Shown: in pieces, positions 8,889-16,892 of the stretch
Layout: every line of letters begins with the position of its first letter
Position numbering within the stretch: the first letter of the stretch is position 1
Origin: Arthrobacter_H sp030452125
GTDB lineage: Bacteria > Actinomycetota > Actinomycetes > Actinomycetales > Micrococcaceae
Length of the DNA: 64,000 nucleotides
Reading direction: 5' to 3' (one strand)
Assembly: GCA_052379645.1 (NCBI GenBank)
Contig: JBQSYU010000016.1
Made by a program: the position numbers and the translations under genes
The notes under the pieces: generated by a model
The model's database searches: none
What the model was told of the DNA's origin: nothing
The model's input: only the letters and a program-made list of their open reading frames with translations

Positions 8889-9769
8889 CAGTCGGGGCAT
8901 AGCCGCAGTTGGTCATCGGCGGCACACCCGGCGCAGAACAACCGCAACTTCCGGCATGAGGCCGTGGCGCAGTTCTCGAACTTGTTCGTCGGGTCCTGGC
9001 AGCCCACGCAACGTCCGACCGTCACCGCCTCGGGAGTGAATTCCAGGTGCATCCGACGGTCGAAGACGTAGAGCGATCCCTCCCACAGTCCACGGTCCCC
9101 GTATTGCTCGCCGTAGCGCGCAATCCCGCCTTCGAGCTGGTAGACCTCCGTGAACCCCCGGTTGAGCATCAACGCCGAGAGCACTTCGCAGCGGATGCCC
9201 CCGGTGCAATAGGTGACCACCGGCTGGTCCTTGAGGTCATCGTATTTTCCCGAGTCGAGTTCCTTGACGAAGTCGCGCGTGGTCTGGACGTCGGGAACCA
9301 CGGCGTCGCGGAATTTGCCGATCTGCGCTTCAAAGGCATTGCGCCCATCGAAGAAGACCACCTCCTCCCCGGAGGTCCTGCGGTTTTCGACGAGTTCATG
9401 CAGCTGGCGGGGGTTCAGATGCCGGCCGCCGCCCTGCACCCCGTCGTCGGTGACCGATAATTCGCCCGGGGCCCCGAATGAGACGATCTCCTGACGGACC
9501 TTGACCGAGATCCGCGGAAAGTCCTCGGCGCCACCCTCGCTCCACTTCACATCCAGGCCGTGGAAGGCCGGGTATTCGCGGGTGGCCTTCAGGTATTGCT
9601 TCACCGCACGGATCTCCCCGCCCACGGTTCCGTTGATCCCGTCGGGGGAAATGAGGATGCGCCCGCGCAGTTGCCATTGTTCCAGGAGTGAACGCTGCCA
9701 CAGGCGGATGGCCTCGGGATCGGGCAACGGCTTGAAGACGTAGAAGAGGGCGATGCGGTGCTGGGCCAT
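8843..9769 (-). CDS. trhO: tRNA uridine(34) hydroxylase, rhodanese-domain (TrhO/YceA family)
   Basis: The 308-residue protein has the TrhO architecture: an N-terminal ferredoxin-like half with 'GRILISPDGINGTVGG', a rhodanese domain with active loop 'YCTGGIRCE' around residue 190, and a C-terminal Cys-rich segment ('GRCVGCQDP', 'CATASCRKLRLFCAGCAADDQ', 'CPDC') that probably binds metal. Family members make 5-hydroxyuridine at position 34 of certain tRNAs using O2. Length and domain order are normal. The start is ATG 9769. The gene is convergent with the GNAT gene, the two tails overlapping by 46 nt. Confidence 0.92.
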   Translation of the reverse strand: MAQHRIALFYVFKPLPDPEAIRLWQRSLLEQWQLRGRILISPDGINGTVGGEIRAVKQYLKATREYPAFHGLDVKWSEGGAEDFPRISVKVRQEIVSFGAPGELSVTDDGVQGGGRHLNPRQLHELVENRRTSGEEVVFFDGRNAFEAQIGKFRDAVVPDVQTTRDFVKELDSGKYDDLKDQPVVTYCTGGIRCEVLSALMLNRGFTEVYQLEGGIARYGEQYGDRGLWEGSLYVFDRRMHLEFTPEAVTVGRCVGCQDPTNKFENCATASCRKLRLFCAGCAADDQLRLCPDCYALGQRPAEASSTT

Positions 9770-9932
9770 CCTTCAAGGATAAGGCGGCCATCGTCCTCGG
9801 AGCGCGTCGGGCCCGGGGCCGCGCCCACCCGCGCCGACGCCAGCGGTCCATGCGGTGGTCGCCGTCGTTAACAATTCGCTACCGAAGTGCCGAAAATGCC
9901 CTCCCGACTCTGCAGTGGATCGCGGCACCGGG

Positions 9933-9938
9933 TATTGT
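9933..9938 (+). promoter_or_regulatory. Candidate -10 element (TATTGT) of a leaderless transcript
   Basis: TATTGT ends 7 nt before ATG 9946. It fits the TAnnnT rule and supports 9946 rather than the upstream in-frame ATG 9850 as the start of the GNAT gene. Confidence 0.45.
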
Positions 9939-9945
9939 CTGGAGC

Positions 9946-10611
9946 ATGGGATCGACTGCAACTGACAAATTGATTGGCGTCTGGGTCACCGGCTGGGTCG
10001 GTGCCCGCGGTTATGAAAGCCGTACCGAGGGCCGGGTCCATGCCGCCCTGCGCCATGACACGAGCGGGGACTGGGAATACATCATCAACGACCCCACCTC
10101 CGAGGAGCTCGTGGCGGTCAGCGAGACGCTGAACAAACACCCTGCCCGCCGGCTGACGATCGTCACCGGCGATTCCCTCAGTGTCACCGAGGCGGCCCTG
10201 GCCGCCGGCTTGGGCGTGGTCACCTCGGATGAGGCCCTGATGGTCGCCGACATCTCGGGACACGACGTGGAGTCGCCCCGCCCGGCCGAGGGCTTCACCA
10301 TCGAGACCGAACGCGATGGCAAGCACGCCTACGTCTCCATCCACCTGGAGGACGACCCCGACGTCGTTGCCGCCAGTGGGCACGTCGCAATGGTCGACGA
10401 ATACGCCGTCTTCGACCGGATCATCACGGCCGATGACTTCCGCCGCCGTGGGCTCGGCAGCCTGGTGATGCGCGCACTGGTCGCCCTCGCCCTGGAGCAT
10501 GACGTCGAAGAGGGTCTGCTGGTGGCCTCCACCGACGGGCAGGCGTTGTACCACTACCTCGGCTGGACCCCCATCGGCAGCATCGTCACCCTCGAGGGCA
10601 AGAAGGACTAA
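9946..10611 (+). CDS. GNAT-family N-acetyltransferase
   Basis: A 221-residue protein with a C-terminal GNAT domain: 'GHVAMVDEYAVFDRIITADDFRRRGLGSLVMRALVALAL' contains the R-R-G-L-G acetyl-CoA loop, followed by 'GLLVASTDGQALYHYLGWTPIGSIVTL'. The N-terminal half ('TDKLIGVWVTGWVGARGYESRTE') is a domain I do not recognise; it may shape substrate choice. The frame opens further upstream at 9850, but that extension is out of character and ATG 9946 follows a -10-like hexamer. The substrate is unknown. The helicase gene begins 47 nt downstream on the same strand with its own putative promoter. Confidence 0.82.
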   Translation: MGSTATDKLIGVWVTGWVGARGYESRTEGRVHAALRHDTSGDWEYIINDPTSEELVAVSETLNKHPARRLTIVTGDSLSVTEAALAAGLGVVTSDEALMVADISGHDVESPRPAEGFTIETERDGKHAYVSIHLEDDPDVVAASGHVAMVDEYAVFDRIITADDFRRRGLGSLVMRALVALALEHDVEEGLLVASTDGQALYHYLGWTPIGSIVTLEGKKD

Positions 10612-10646
10612 TCATCTCCGGTCCCCGTTCCGTCGGTCAGTGATGC

Positions 10647-10652
10647 CACACT
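10647..10652 (+). promoter_or_regulatory. Candidate -10 element (CACACT) before the helicase start
   Basis: CACACT ends 6 nt before GTG 10659, the spacing seen for other probable leaderless starts here. It deviates from TAnnnT at the first base, so the call is weaker than for the others. Confidence 0.3.
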
Positions 10653-10658
10653 GATGCG

Positions 10659-12977
10659 GTGAGAGAACCCAACGCACTGATCGAGCAACTGGGCCATGGC
10701 GAGTCCCCCGAGGCCTTGACGCATCTGCACGTCATCCCGGCCCGTGAAGCCGTCCATGGTCCGTGGCCGGAGTGGGCGCATCCGGAGGTCGTGGAGGCCT
10801 TCGAACGGTGCGGCGTCCAGACTCCCTGGTTGCACCAGGTGCAAGCGGCCCACAGTGCCCACGAGGGCCATCACACGATCGTTGCCACGGGCACGGCCTC
10901 CGGCAAGTCCCTTTCTTACCAGTTGCCTGCCCTGGACGCGATCCACCGGGCAGAGCTGGACCAGACGGTCAGCCTGCGGACCACCGGTTCGGTGGTGCTC
11001 TACCTCTCCCCCACCAAGGCGCTGGCCGCCGACCAGCGTTCCGCACTGATCGGCTTGGGGTTGCCCACGGTGAAGGTCGCCAGCTACGACGGGGACACCG
11101 ACCCCGGCGAACGCCGGTGGATCCGCGATCATGCCAATCTCGTGTTGACCAATCCGGACATGCTGCATTTCGGGATCCTGCCCAACCATCCGGGGTGGGC
11201 CCGGTTCTTCCGCCGGCTCAGCTACGTCGTCATCGACGAAGCCCACAGCTACCGGGGGGTCTTCGGCTCCCATGTGGCCAACCTGCTGCGGCGTCTGCGC
11301 CGGATCTGCGCCCACTACGGTGCCGACCCCGTGTTCATCGGGGCCTCGGCCACCAGCGCCGATTCCGCCGAGTCCTTCGGACGACTCATCGGGGCCGAGG
11401 CCCGGGAGGTCACCGTCGATTTCTCCCCCCATGGCCAGACCGCGGTGGCGCTCTGGGAACCCCCTCTGCTGGAGGGGCGGGGGGAGAACGGTGCCCCGGT
11501 CCGCCGCACGGTCATCGCCGAGACCGCCGGGCTGTTGGCCCATCTGGTCAGCGGTCAGGTCCGTACCATCGCGTTCATCAAATCGCGGCGGGGGGCGGAG
11601 ACCATCTCCAGCATCGCCCGCCGTCTGGTCGACGAGGTCCACCCGTCGCTGCCCGGCCGTATTGCCGCCTACCGTTCCGGCTACCTGCCCGAGGAACGCC
11701 GGGACCTGGAAACCCAGCTGCGTACCGGTGAACTGCTCGGGATCGCGTCGACCTCGGCACTGGAATTGGGCATCGACGTCGCCGGTTTGGATGCGGTGCT
11801 GGTGGCGGGTTGGCCGGGGACCCGGGCCTCGTTCTTCCAGCAGATCGGCCGCGCCGGCCGGGCGGGCCAGGATGCGCTGGCCACATTCGTCGCCAGCGAC
11901 GACCCGCTGGATACGTATCTGGTCCACCACCCGGAAGCCATTTTCGAGACTTCGGTCGAAGCCACCGTCTTCGATCCGTCCAACCCCTACGTGTTGGGCC
12001 CCCACCTGTGTGCTGCGGCGGCCGAGCAGCCGCTGCGCACCGAGGAGGTGGAACTGTTCGGCGCGAGCGCGGCCGGACTGTTGGATTCGCTGGTGGACCG
12101 CGGGTACCTGCGCCGACGCCCGTCGGGCTGGTTCTGGACCCACCCGGAGAACGCCGCCTCGATGGTGAACCTGCGGGCGGACGGCGGTGGCCCGATGAAC
12201 ATCATCGATGCCGCCACCGGCGCCCTGCTGGGAACCATGGGGTCCCCACAGACCCAATACCAGGCCCATACCGGGGCGGTCTATGTGCATCAAGGAACCA
12301 CCTATGTGGTGGAGGAGCTCAATGAGCAGGACCACTGCGTGCTGGTCCAGCGGGCCACCCCTGATTTCTACACCCAGGCCCGGGACATCACCACCATCGG
12401 GGTCCTCGAGGTCCTGCGCACCCTGGATTGGGGCCCGGTCCAGGTGCACTTCGGCGAGGTGAAGGTGACCACGCAAGTGGTCTCCTTCCAACGCAAGGCG
12501 TTGGTCTCCAACGAGATCCTCGGAGAAGAGCCCCTGGAACTCGAGGCCCGGGACCTGTTCACCAAGGCCATCTGGTTCACCGTGCCCGAACGCGAGATGG
12601 CGGCGGCGGGAATCCTTCCCGATGCCGCCCCCGGGGCCTTGCACGCCGCCGAACACGCGGGCATCGGCATGCTCCCGCTGGTGGCCACCAGCGACCGGTG
12701 GGATATCGGCGGGGTCTCCACTGCATTGCACGTGGACACCGGGATGCCCACCATCTTCGTCTATGACGGACATCCCGGCGGCGCCGGTTTCGTCGAGCGG
12801 GCCTTCGAGCAGGTCACCGTCTGGCTACGGGCCACCCGGGAGGCCATCAGCGCCTGTGAGTGCGACGCAGGATGCCCCTCCTGCGTCCAGTCCCCCAAAT
12901 GCGGCAATCGCAACAACCCCTTGGACAAGGCAGGAGCCATCGCCTTGCTGGGGCTGTTGCTGCGGCACGCTTCATGA
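10659..12977 (+). CDS. DEAH-box helicase with DUF1998 zinc-binding C-terminus (YprA/MrfA/Hrq1-like)
   Basis: The 772-residue superfamily 2 helicase has motif I 'ATGTASGKSLSYQLPAL' near residue 75, motif II 'VVIDEAHSYRGVFGSH' (DEAH) near residue 190, and the C-terminal RecA motifs 'STSALELGIDVAGLDAVLVAGWPG' and 'QIGRAGRAGQDAL'. The C-terminal domain ends with a four-Cys cluster 'CECDAGCPSCVQSPKCG', as in the MrfA/DUF1998 group, which in Bacillus repairs mitomycin crosslinks; M. tuberculosis has a counterpart at Rv3649. The protein is therefore probably a 3'-5' DNA repair helicase. GTG 10659 has no good ribosome-binding site. It converges on the tad operon, 8 nt between stops. Confidence 0.92.
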   Translation: MREPNALIEQLGHGESPEALTHLHVIPAREAVHGPWPEWAHPEVVEAFERCGVQTPWLHQVQAAHSAHEGHHTIVATGTASGKSLSYQLPALDAIHRAELDQTVSLRTTGSVVLYLSPTKALAADQRSALIGLGLPTVKVASYDGDTDPGERRWIRDHANLVLTNPDMLHFGILPNHPGWARFFRRLSYVVIDEAHSYRGVFGSHVANLLRRLRRICAHYGADPVFIGASATSADSAESFGRLIGAEAREVTVDFSPHGQTAVALWEPPLLEGRGENGAPVRRTVIAETAGLLAHLVSGQVRTIAFIKSRRGAETISSIARRLVDEVHPSLPGRIAAYRSGYLPEERRDLETQLRTGELLGIASTSALELGIDVAGLDAVLVAGWPGTRASFFQQIGRAGRAGQDALATFVASDDPLDTYLVHHPEAIFETSVEATVFDPSNPYVLGPHLCAAAAEQPLRTEEVELFGASAAGLLDSLVDRGYLRRRPSGWFWTHPENAASMVNLRADGGGPMNIIDAATGALLGTMGSPQTQYQAHTGAVYVHQGTTYVVEELNEQDHCVLVQRATPDFYTQARDITTIGVLEVLRTLDWGPVQVHFGEVKVTTQVVSFQRKALVSNEILGEEPLELEARDLFTKAIWFTVPEREMAAAGILPDAAPGALHAAEHAGIGMLPLVATSDRWDIGGVSTALHVDTGMPTIFVYDGHPGGAGFVERAFEQVTVWLRATREAISACECDAGCPSCVQSPKCGNRNNPLDKAGAIALLGLLLRHAS

Positions 12978-12985
12978 CTGCCTGA

Positions 12986-13420
12986 TCACCCCGGAGGGGT
13001 CCAGGCGGTCGTGGGGGGACCGGCCCTGGAACGACCCGTGGCTTCCACCCCCAGCGGGGCCAGCCAGGAAAGCCCCGGCCCGAGCGGGATGTTGGTCCGG
13101 ACGTCGACGACGACTCCTCCGGTCCCTGACCTGTGGCATTGGGCCAGGCCGGCCCCGTTCCGGGCGGCCGTCTGGGCAGCGACGGTGCACGGTTCACCCG
13201 GGGCCAGGCCGCGGGCCGCGTCGGCCGCGGCCAATGCCGCCAGATCGGCGGCGCTGGCCGCCCGACCGGCCGCGGTGGCCACCGCGGACACGGACAGGAC
13301 CACCACCAGGCAGAAGGCGAGGCCGGCGACCAGGCCCACGACCAGCAGTGTCCCGGAACCGCGCTCGGATCCTGCAGGGCAGCGGACGCAGACCCCCACG
13401 GGTCGCGGTTCAGCGACCAT
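12986..13420 (-). CDS. TadE-like pseudopilin, Rv3654c family
   Basis: A 144-residue protein with a short N-terminus holding 'CPAGSERGSGTLLVVGLVAGLAF': a positively charged stretch, then a single hydrophobic helix, the layout of Tad pseudopilins. After the helix comes an Ala-rich 'AADLAALAAADAARG' segment and an external domain with a Cys pair (around 'GEPCTVAA' and 'AQCHRSG'). This matches the 'helicase/secretion neighbourhood TadE-like' family. The start is ATG 13420, overlapping the preceding tadE gene by 11 nt; a longer in-frame reading to 13696 is antisense-like and lies within tadE. It is the last gene of the Tad operon. Confidence 0.82.
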   Translation of the reverse strand: MVAEPRPVGVCVRCPAGSERGSGTLLVVGLVAGLAFCLVVVLSVSAVATAAGRAASAADLAALAAADAARGLAPGEPCTVAAQTAARNGAGLAQCHRSGTGGVVVDVRTNIPLGPGLSWLAPLGVEATGRSRAGPPTTAWTPPG

Positions 13421-13793
13421 CGTGGCCCACCGGCCCGCCCGGGTCGGCCTCGGTTCGCGCCTGGGCCTGCGCGCTGAGCACCAGGAACTCCCGGTCGGAG
13501 AGCCAGGGCAGCGTGATCGTGCGGGTGACCTCCACCTTCCGATACCGGCCCGCGGATCCGATCCGGACGGAGGCGCCCTCCCCCGCCAGACGATGTCCGG
13601 TGTCCACGGCGTGGGCGGCAGGTTCACCCCGGGCCAGTTCCCTGGCTGCCGCCCGGGCCGCCTGTTCCACCCTGACCTGGGTGCTGCCGCAGACACCCAC
13701 CCCCAGGACCAGGGCCAGGAAGGCGGCCACCACCGGCAGCAGCACGGCGAACTCCGCCGTGCTGCTGCCTCGCTGGTGATTGACGATCACCAC
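13410..13793 (-). CDS. TadE-family pilus assembly pseudopilin
   Basis: A 127-residue protein that opens with 'QRGSSTAEFAVLLPVVAAFLALVLGVGV', the classic TadE signature: a Gly-Ser-x-Thr-Ala-Glu-Phe prepilin-like junction followed by one transmembrane helix, then 'VRVEQAARAAARELARG' and a beta-rich external domain. TadE-like pseudopilins help assemble Flp pili on the outer side of the membrane. GTG 13793 is preceded by AGGA. It lies 5 nt after the Flp-like gene and overlaps the next TadE-like gene, so translation is probably coupled. Confidence 0.87.
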   Translation of the reverse strand: MVIVNHQRGSSTAEFAVLLPVVAAFLALVLGVGVCGSTQVRVEQAARAAARELARGEPAAHAVDTGHRLAGEGASVRIGSAGRYRKVEVTRTITLPWLSDREFLVLSAQAQARTEADPGGPVGHDGR

Positions 13794-13798
13794 CGGTC

Positions 13799-14035
13799 CT
13801 AGAAGGACAGGGCCTGACGCACCAGGCCCATCAGCAGCTCACGGACACCCCCGCTGCTGAGGATGCTCACCAACAACCCGGCAAACCCCACGGCGGCCAG
13901 GGCCACGATGGCAAATTCAGCGGTGGCGATCCCCTCCTCACCGCTTCCCGACCCGGAGCCGATTTCCGCGGCGTCCTCCGGGCCGCCGGCCCTGGTGTGG
14001 CCTCCGGGGTCGACCTGTTCGTCCTGCTCGTTCAT
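13799..14035 (-). CDS. DUF4244 protein, Flp-type pilin subunit
   Basis: A 78-residue protein with an acidic, Gly-rich leader (residues 1-36) and then 'GIATAEFAIVALAAVGFAGLLVSIL' and a short 'VRELLMGLVRQALSF' tail. This is DUF4244, the actinobacterial Flp-pilin-like family in Tad loci and the likely main pilus subunit; the expected prepilin cut lies by the Gly before 'IATAEF'. I chose ATG 14035 because GGAG lies 6 nt before it; ATG 14047 is an alternative four codons upstream. The 171-nt gap upstream, to tadC, is GC-rich and could hold a separate promoter so the pilin is made in excess. Confidence 0.83.
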   Translation of the reverse strand: MNEQDEQVDPGGHTRAGGPEDAAEIGSGSGSGEEGIATAEFAIVALAAVGFAGLLVSILSSGGVRELLMGLVRQALSF

Positions 14036-14206
14036 GATGTTCTCCATTCCTTCCGGCTACGGGCCCCGGCACGGGACCTGCCTCCACCCTCCGGTGCCCA
14101 CGGCCGGGGGCGGGGGCGGGGCCGGCACGCTCTGGACAACGGCGTGGCCGCCACCACCTGTGAGGGATCCGTCGGCGGCCACGGGGCCATGAAGACGCCC
14201 GTCCGG

Positions 14207-14773
14207 CTAGCCCAGCGCCGGGAGCAGGGCCATGACCACGGGAACGATCCCGAGGCAGATGAAGGCCGGTAGTGCGCAGACGCCCAGCGGGATGACCATC
14301 TTCACGCCCAGTTCGGCCGCTTCCTTCTCCGTTCTCCTGGCCTCGCTCCGTCGGGCCTGGTCCGCGGCGGAACGGAGCAGGCCCGACGTGGCCGCCCCGG
14401 TGAGGTGGGCGAAGGCCAACGCCTCACCGATTCCGAGCAGCTCCGCGGGGGCGGCTTGCCAGGCCCGCTGCCAGTCGATGCCCAGGTCCAGGCATCGGAC
14501 CACCGGCTGCAACCCCCGGCAGGGGGCCACCTCACGCGCCAGGGTCGCCAGGACCCCGTTGACCGGAAGCCCGGCGTCGAGCAAGGTCGCGGCCAGTTCC
14601 AGCAACAGCGGAACATCCGCGGTCGTCGGGTGCTGGTCCCCGGCTCCGGAGGCCTGCTTCCCGGCCCCTGTCGCTGGGCCGGCGGCGGGGCCGGGTCCGG
14701 CCCACGGGCCGCGCCGGACGGCCAATGACCACCAGGCCGTCATCCCGGCCAGGAGCGCGGCAACCAGGACCAT
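14207..14773 (-). CDS. tadC: Tad pilus inner-membrane protein, type II secretion F family (TadC)
   Basis: The 188-residue protein begins with a hydrophobic helix 'VLVAALLAGMTAWWSLAV', has a cytoplasmic T2SSF domain ('VPLLLELAATLLDAGLPVNGVLATLA', 'IGEALAFAHLTGAATSGLLRSAADQAR') and ends with two hydrophobic helices ('GVKMVIPLGVCALPAFICLGIVPVVMALL'). It would form, with TadB, the platform on which the TadA ATPase acts. ATG 14773 overlaps the TadB stop as TGATG, with GGAG 6 nt upstream. It is shorter than many TadC proteins but complete for actinobacterial loci. Confidence 0.85.
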   Translation of the reverse strand: MVLVAALLAGMTAWWSLAVRRGPWAGPGPAAGPATGAGKQASGAGDQHPTTADVPLLLELAATLLDAGLPVNGVLATLAREVAPCRGLQPVVRCLDLGIDWQRAWQAAPAELLGIGEALAFAHLTGAATSGLLRSAADQARRSEARRTEKEAAELGVKMVIPLGVCALPAFICLGIVPVVMALLPALG

Positions 14774-15648
14774 CACCGGCTCCGTCCCGCCCCCCGGGTG
14801 CGCCCCCGGCGCCGATGCGGCCGGGGCGGCCCCAATAGATGCCTGCTCCACAGCGCGTTGGCCCACCAGAGTCCACCCCCGGCCACCAGGCACATCCGTC
14901 CCAGATCGGTTCCGGTGAGTGTTCCGAGGGGGTCCGCCCCCATGAGTTGGGCCAACCCCAATCCCAGGGCAGGCAACCAGGCCAGCAGCTTCTGCGTCAT
15001 CCGTGGTCCGGCCAAGGCAGCCTCGAGGGCCCGGCGACGGTCCTGTTCGGCTTCAAGCTGGTCGGCCAGGCGGTGCAGCAGATCGCCCAACGCGGCCCCC
15101 GTGGACTCCGAGAGGCTGATGCACCACAACAGCCGCTGCCAGGCGTGCCGGAATTCCGGCCGGTCACGCAGATGGCGTTCGATTCCCGCCGAAGACCCCG
15201 AACCGGTTTCCTGGCAGATCCGGACGGCCCGACATCCCGACACGATGTCCCGGGCGCCGGCAGCGCCACCGGCCCGTGGGCCCCTGCCTCCCACAGCGGA
15301 CCCGCCGGCTGGTCTTCCGGCTTCCCCGGCGTGCGGGATCCTCAGGTCCCAGCTGGATTCCAGCAGCAGCCAGGCTTCCCCCGGGTGGCGCCCCGAACGC
15401 AGCAAGGCGGCCAGTTGGCGCATCATTTCGACGTGGTCGTCCAGCCCCGCCCCCGATGCCGGGCCGGGGCGATGGAACCATCGGCGTTTCCTGCCCGGGT
15501 CTCCGCCGGCTCCGGGCTCCTGCGTCCTCCTCGCGGCAGCGGGCCGTCCCGCAGCGGCTGCGGGGACGGAAGGCAGCGACCGGCTGGTCGGCAGGAACCA
15601 GCAGGCGAGCCCGGCCAACACGCTGCCGGCGAGGATCACCAGGGACAT
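14773..15648 (-). CDS. tadB: Tad pilus inner-membrane protein, type II secretion F family (TadB)
   Basis: The 291-residue protein starts with a membrane helix 'LVILAGSVLAGLACWFL', then a Pro/Arg-rich linker, a T2SSF domain ('EMMRQLAALLRSGRHPGEAWLLLES', 'LWCISLSESTGAALGDLLHRLADQLEAEQDRRRALEAALAGPR') and two C-terminal hydrophobic helices ('LLAWLPALGLGLAQLMGADPLG', 'LVAGGGLWWANALW'). It is the partner of TadC in the assembly platform. ATG 15648 has AAAGG upstream and overlaps the end of tadA by 13 nt; the longer reading frame to 16536 is a shadow of tadA. Confidence 0.86.
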   Translation of the reverse strand: MSLVILAGSVLAGLACWFLPTSRSLPSVPAAAAGRPAAARRTQEPGAGGDPGRKRRWFHRPGPASGAGLDDHVEMMRQLAALLRSGRHPGEAWLLLESSWDLRIPHAGEAGRPAGGSAVGGRGPRAGGAAGARDIVSGCRAVRICQETGSGSSAGIERHLRDRPEFRHAWQRLLWCISLSESTGAALGDLLHRLADQLEAEQDRRRALEAALAGPRMTQKLLAWLPALGLGLAQLMGADPLGTLTGTDLGRMCLVAGGGLWWANALWSRHLLGPPRPHRRRGRTRGAGRSR

Positions 15649-16892
15649 GGGATCGACCTTTCGGCCAACAGTCCGGCCAACCATGGGGCCGAAGGTCCCG
15701 GCCGCAGGGCCTGATCGGTCCCTGGGTGCAGCACCGGAGAGACCGTGAGGAACCCGTGCCCGTCGGGGACCAGCCGCCCCAATTCCAGCGGGGTGCGGCG
15801 TCCTCCGATCCGGCCCATGTGGATGACCAGGTCCAGGGCGCTGCCGGTCTGGACGGCGAGCGCGGTGCCGGTCATTCCCGACAGGGCCGCCAGGGCCGCC
15901 AGCCGTGCGGGGACCGCGGCGGCGGAACTGGCATGCACCGTGCCGCCGGCGCCGTCGTGCCCCGTGTTCATGGCGGTGAGGAAGTCGCTGACTTCGGCAC
16001 CGCGGCATTCCCCCACCACCAACCGGTCCGGGCGCATGCGCAGGGCCTGCCGGACCAGTTCGGTCATCCCCACCGCCCCGGCCCCCTCGATGTTCCCGGT
16101 CCGGCATTGCAGGCCCACCACATGGGGATGGTCTGGTTCCAGTTCCCGGGCGTCCTCCACGATCAGCAGCCTCTCGGTGGGTTCCGATTCCCCCAGCAGC
16201 GCCCCGAGCAGCGTGGTCTTGCCGCTGCCGGTGCCCCCGCTGACCAGGAAGTTCAGCCGGGCCCGGACCACGGCGAGCAACACCGGATGCCAGGGGTTGG
16301 ACGTGCCCCCGGGCAGGAGCGCTTTCAGTCCCGCGGACCGACCTGGTCTGATCCTCACCGAGATCAGGGGGCCGCCGGTGGAGATGGGAGGCAGGACCGC
16401 ATGGATGCGGTAGCGTCCCACGACGACGTCGGCGAAGGGTTGGGCCCCGTCCAGCCTCCGCCCTCCCGAGGCGGCCAACCTCACGGCCAGGGCCCTGATC
16501 CGTTCGGGGTCGGTGAAATGCAACGCGGTCCGGCACAACCCCTCCTCGCCGTCCCGCCAGACCCGTCCCTCGGCGTCGACGAGGACATCGGTGGTGCCCG
16601 GTTCATCGGCGATGGCCTGCAAGGGGCCCAGACCCTGCAGGTCCTCCTGGAGCAGGCGGATGACCTGGGCCGCACTACTGCTGCCGACCACCAGTCCCGA
16701 GGCCCGGACCGCGTCGGCCAGATCCGCGCCGGTCAACGGTCCGGCCCCGCCCAGGGCCCGTCGCCGCACCTCTTCGAGCAGGCGTTCGTCGAGGTCCGGA
16801 CCACCGGACCGGGCCGAGGCCCGCGGATCCCAGCGACGCCGACCGGTGGGCTGGTCCCGGGCCCCGGCGGCGGGCGACCCGTTGAGGCTCAT
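15636..16892 (-). CDS. tadA: Tad secretion ATPase (CpaF/TadA)
   Basis: The 418-residue hexameric motor ATPase powers Flp pilus assembly. Visible are Walker A 'FLVSGGTGSGKTTLLGALL' near residue 200, an Asp box ('LLIVEDARELEP'), Walker B 'LVVGECRGAEVSDFLTAMNTGHDG' and the His-box 'GGTVHASSA'. The N-terminal half carries 'LGPLQAIADEPGTTDVLVDAEGRVW', typical of CpaF. ATG 16892 overlaps the Ssd stop as ATGA; a longer reading frame adds 17 non-conserved residues. Position and motifs leave little doubt, although other secretion ATPases share the fold. Confidence 0.93.
   Translation of the reverse strand: MSLNGSPAAGARDQPTGRRRWDPRASARSGGPDLDERLLEEVRRRALGGAGPLTGADLADAVRASGLVVGSSSAAQVIRLLQEDLQGLGPLQAIADEPGTTDVLVDAEGRVWRDGEEGLCRTALHFTDPERIRALAVRLAASGGRRLDGAQPFADVVVGRYRIHAVLPPISTGGPLISVRIRPGRSAGLKALLPGGTSNPWHPVLLAVVRARLNFLVSGGTGSGKTTLLGALLGESEPTERLLIVEDARELEPDHPHVVGLQCRTGNIEGAGAVGMTELVRQALRMRPDRLVVGECRGAEVSDFLTAMNTGHDGAGGTVHASSAAAVPARLAALAALSGMTGTALAVQTGSALDLVIHMGRIGGRRTPLELGRLVPDGHGFLTVSPVLHPGTDQALRPGPSAPWLAGLLAERSIPCPW

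Noticed and set aside
10608..12773. Very long minus-strand open frame (721 codons) opposite the helicase
   Set aside because: High-GC antisense shadow: Gly/Gln/Arg/His-rich composition, no domain, no start signals, and the plus strand encodes a clear helicase.
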